From Notospermus geniculatus (taxonomy: Eukaryota > Nemertea > Pilidiophora > Heteronemertea > Lineidae), in assembly GCA_002633025.1 (NCBI GenBank), contig NMRB01000407.1, positions 189,811-253,810 on the forward strand: a stretch of 64,000 nucleotides of DNA, in the 5' to 3' direction. Numbering within the stretch: the stretch's first letter is position 1; the number at the start of each line of letters is the position of its first letter. Made by a program: the position numbers and the translations under genes. The notes below the pieces were generated by a model, which did no database searches, was not told where the DNA came from, and saw only the letters and a list, made by a program, of their open reading frames with translations. Of this stretch, positions 63,863 through 64,000 are shown piece after piece.

Positions 63863-64000
63863 AGTGCGACTTTCCATTGGAGCGTTTCCGCGGGCGGAAA
63901 CGCTCGAAAGCATTGCTTTTCCGCGCCGTGACCAACACCGCGGATAAAACAATGCTTTTGAGCGTTTCCGCGCACGGAATCGCTCCATCATTGTCCAATG
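63863..64000. repeat. Palindromic MITE, cut by the window end
   Basis: GGAGCGTTTCCGCGGGCGGAAACGCTC is itself a palindrome (two pieces at 63881-63908), and GAGCGTTTCCGCGCACGGAA returns near 63960. Related to 42590-42690. Confidence 0.55.

Noticed and set aside
1-64000. tRNA or rRNA genes
   Set aside because: No cloverleaf with A/B box motifs or rRNA-like stretch was recognised by eye; a tRNAscan run would be decisive.

Overview
The window is animal genomic DNA, most likely from an echinoderm or a closely related deuterostome invertebrate. The reasons are spliced genes with GTAAGT donors and pyrimidine-tract AG acceptors, constant use of the palindrome TAGGCCTA, and a transposon community (BEL/Pao, Gypsy with accessory ORFs, Helentron, many foldback elements) typical of that group. 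I could not fix the species. There is one 280-base gap (16590-16869) and single undetermined bases at 37243 and 40176.

Layout. 1-1.2 kb is the 3' end of a BEL/Pao retrotransposon. 1.3-10.5 kb is a field of nested palindromic DNA elements: TA-flanked Tc1/mariner-like, CAG-flanked Harbinger-like and TTAA-flanked Kolobok/piggyBac-like. Two small fragments there look like one broken gene. 11.2-15.1 kb is a truncated Gypsy element with integrase, two accessory ORFs and a probable long 3' LTR that holds a 55-bp tandem array and a Harbinger-like MITE. 19.1-20.5 kb is a near-perfect 1.4-kb hairpin flanked by a 9-bp duplication (Mutator-like). 22.2-24.4 kb is a short BEL/Pao element with two identical 138-bp LTRs that carries only gag. 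25.2-27.1 kb holds two Mutator-like elements of one family, one inside the other, each with its own 9-bp duplication.

Two host-type genes were recovered by splicing, both on the minus strand. The first, 41305 to 28727, is a DEG/ENaC (acid-sensing/epithelial sodium channel superfamily) gene. Six exons join with matching phases. One 1.5-kb exon inserts about 455 helix-rich, glycosylation-site-bearing residues just before the conserved segment that leads into the second membrane helix. The exons for both membrane helices were not found. The second, 47637 to 45081, is a five-exon gene with OB-fold (RPA-like) single-stranded-DNA-binding character. It ends in a stop codon that overlaps AATAAA and is followed by a 43-bp minisatellite. 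The introns of both genes and the DNA between them are filled with palindromic repeats.

53.6-61.3 kb is a Helentron (Helitron2-type) rolling-circle transposon on the minus strand. It has a TATA-like box, a 29-bp repeat leader, a large protein with about a dozen 23-residue basic repeats, a DUF6570-like region, an OTU protease domain, an HUH Rep, a PIF1-like helicase and a C-terminal EEP endonuclease. One in-frame stop and one frameshift interrupt it. The last 2 kb holds two adjacent copies of an anonymous repeat also present at 42.8-44.0 kb, then the start of another palindromic element.

Most of the sequence is thus transposable. The points of most interest are the unusual DEG/ENaC insert, the gag-only BEL element, and the nested insertions, whose uninterrupted palindrome arms serve as natural empty sites and define the target duplications.
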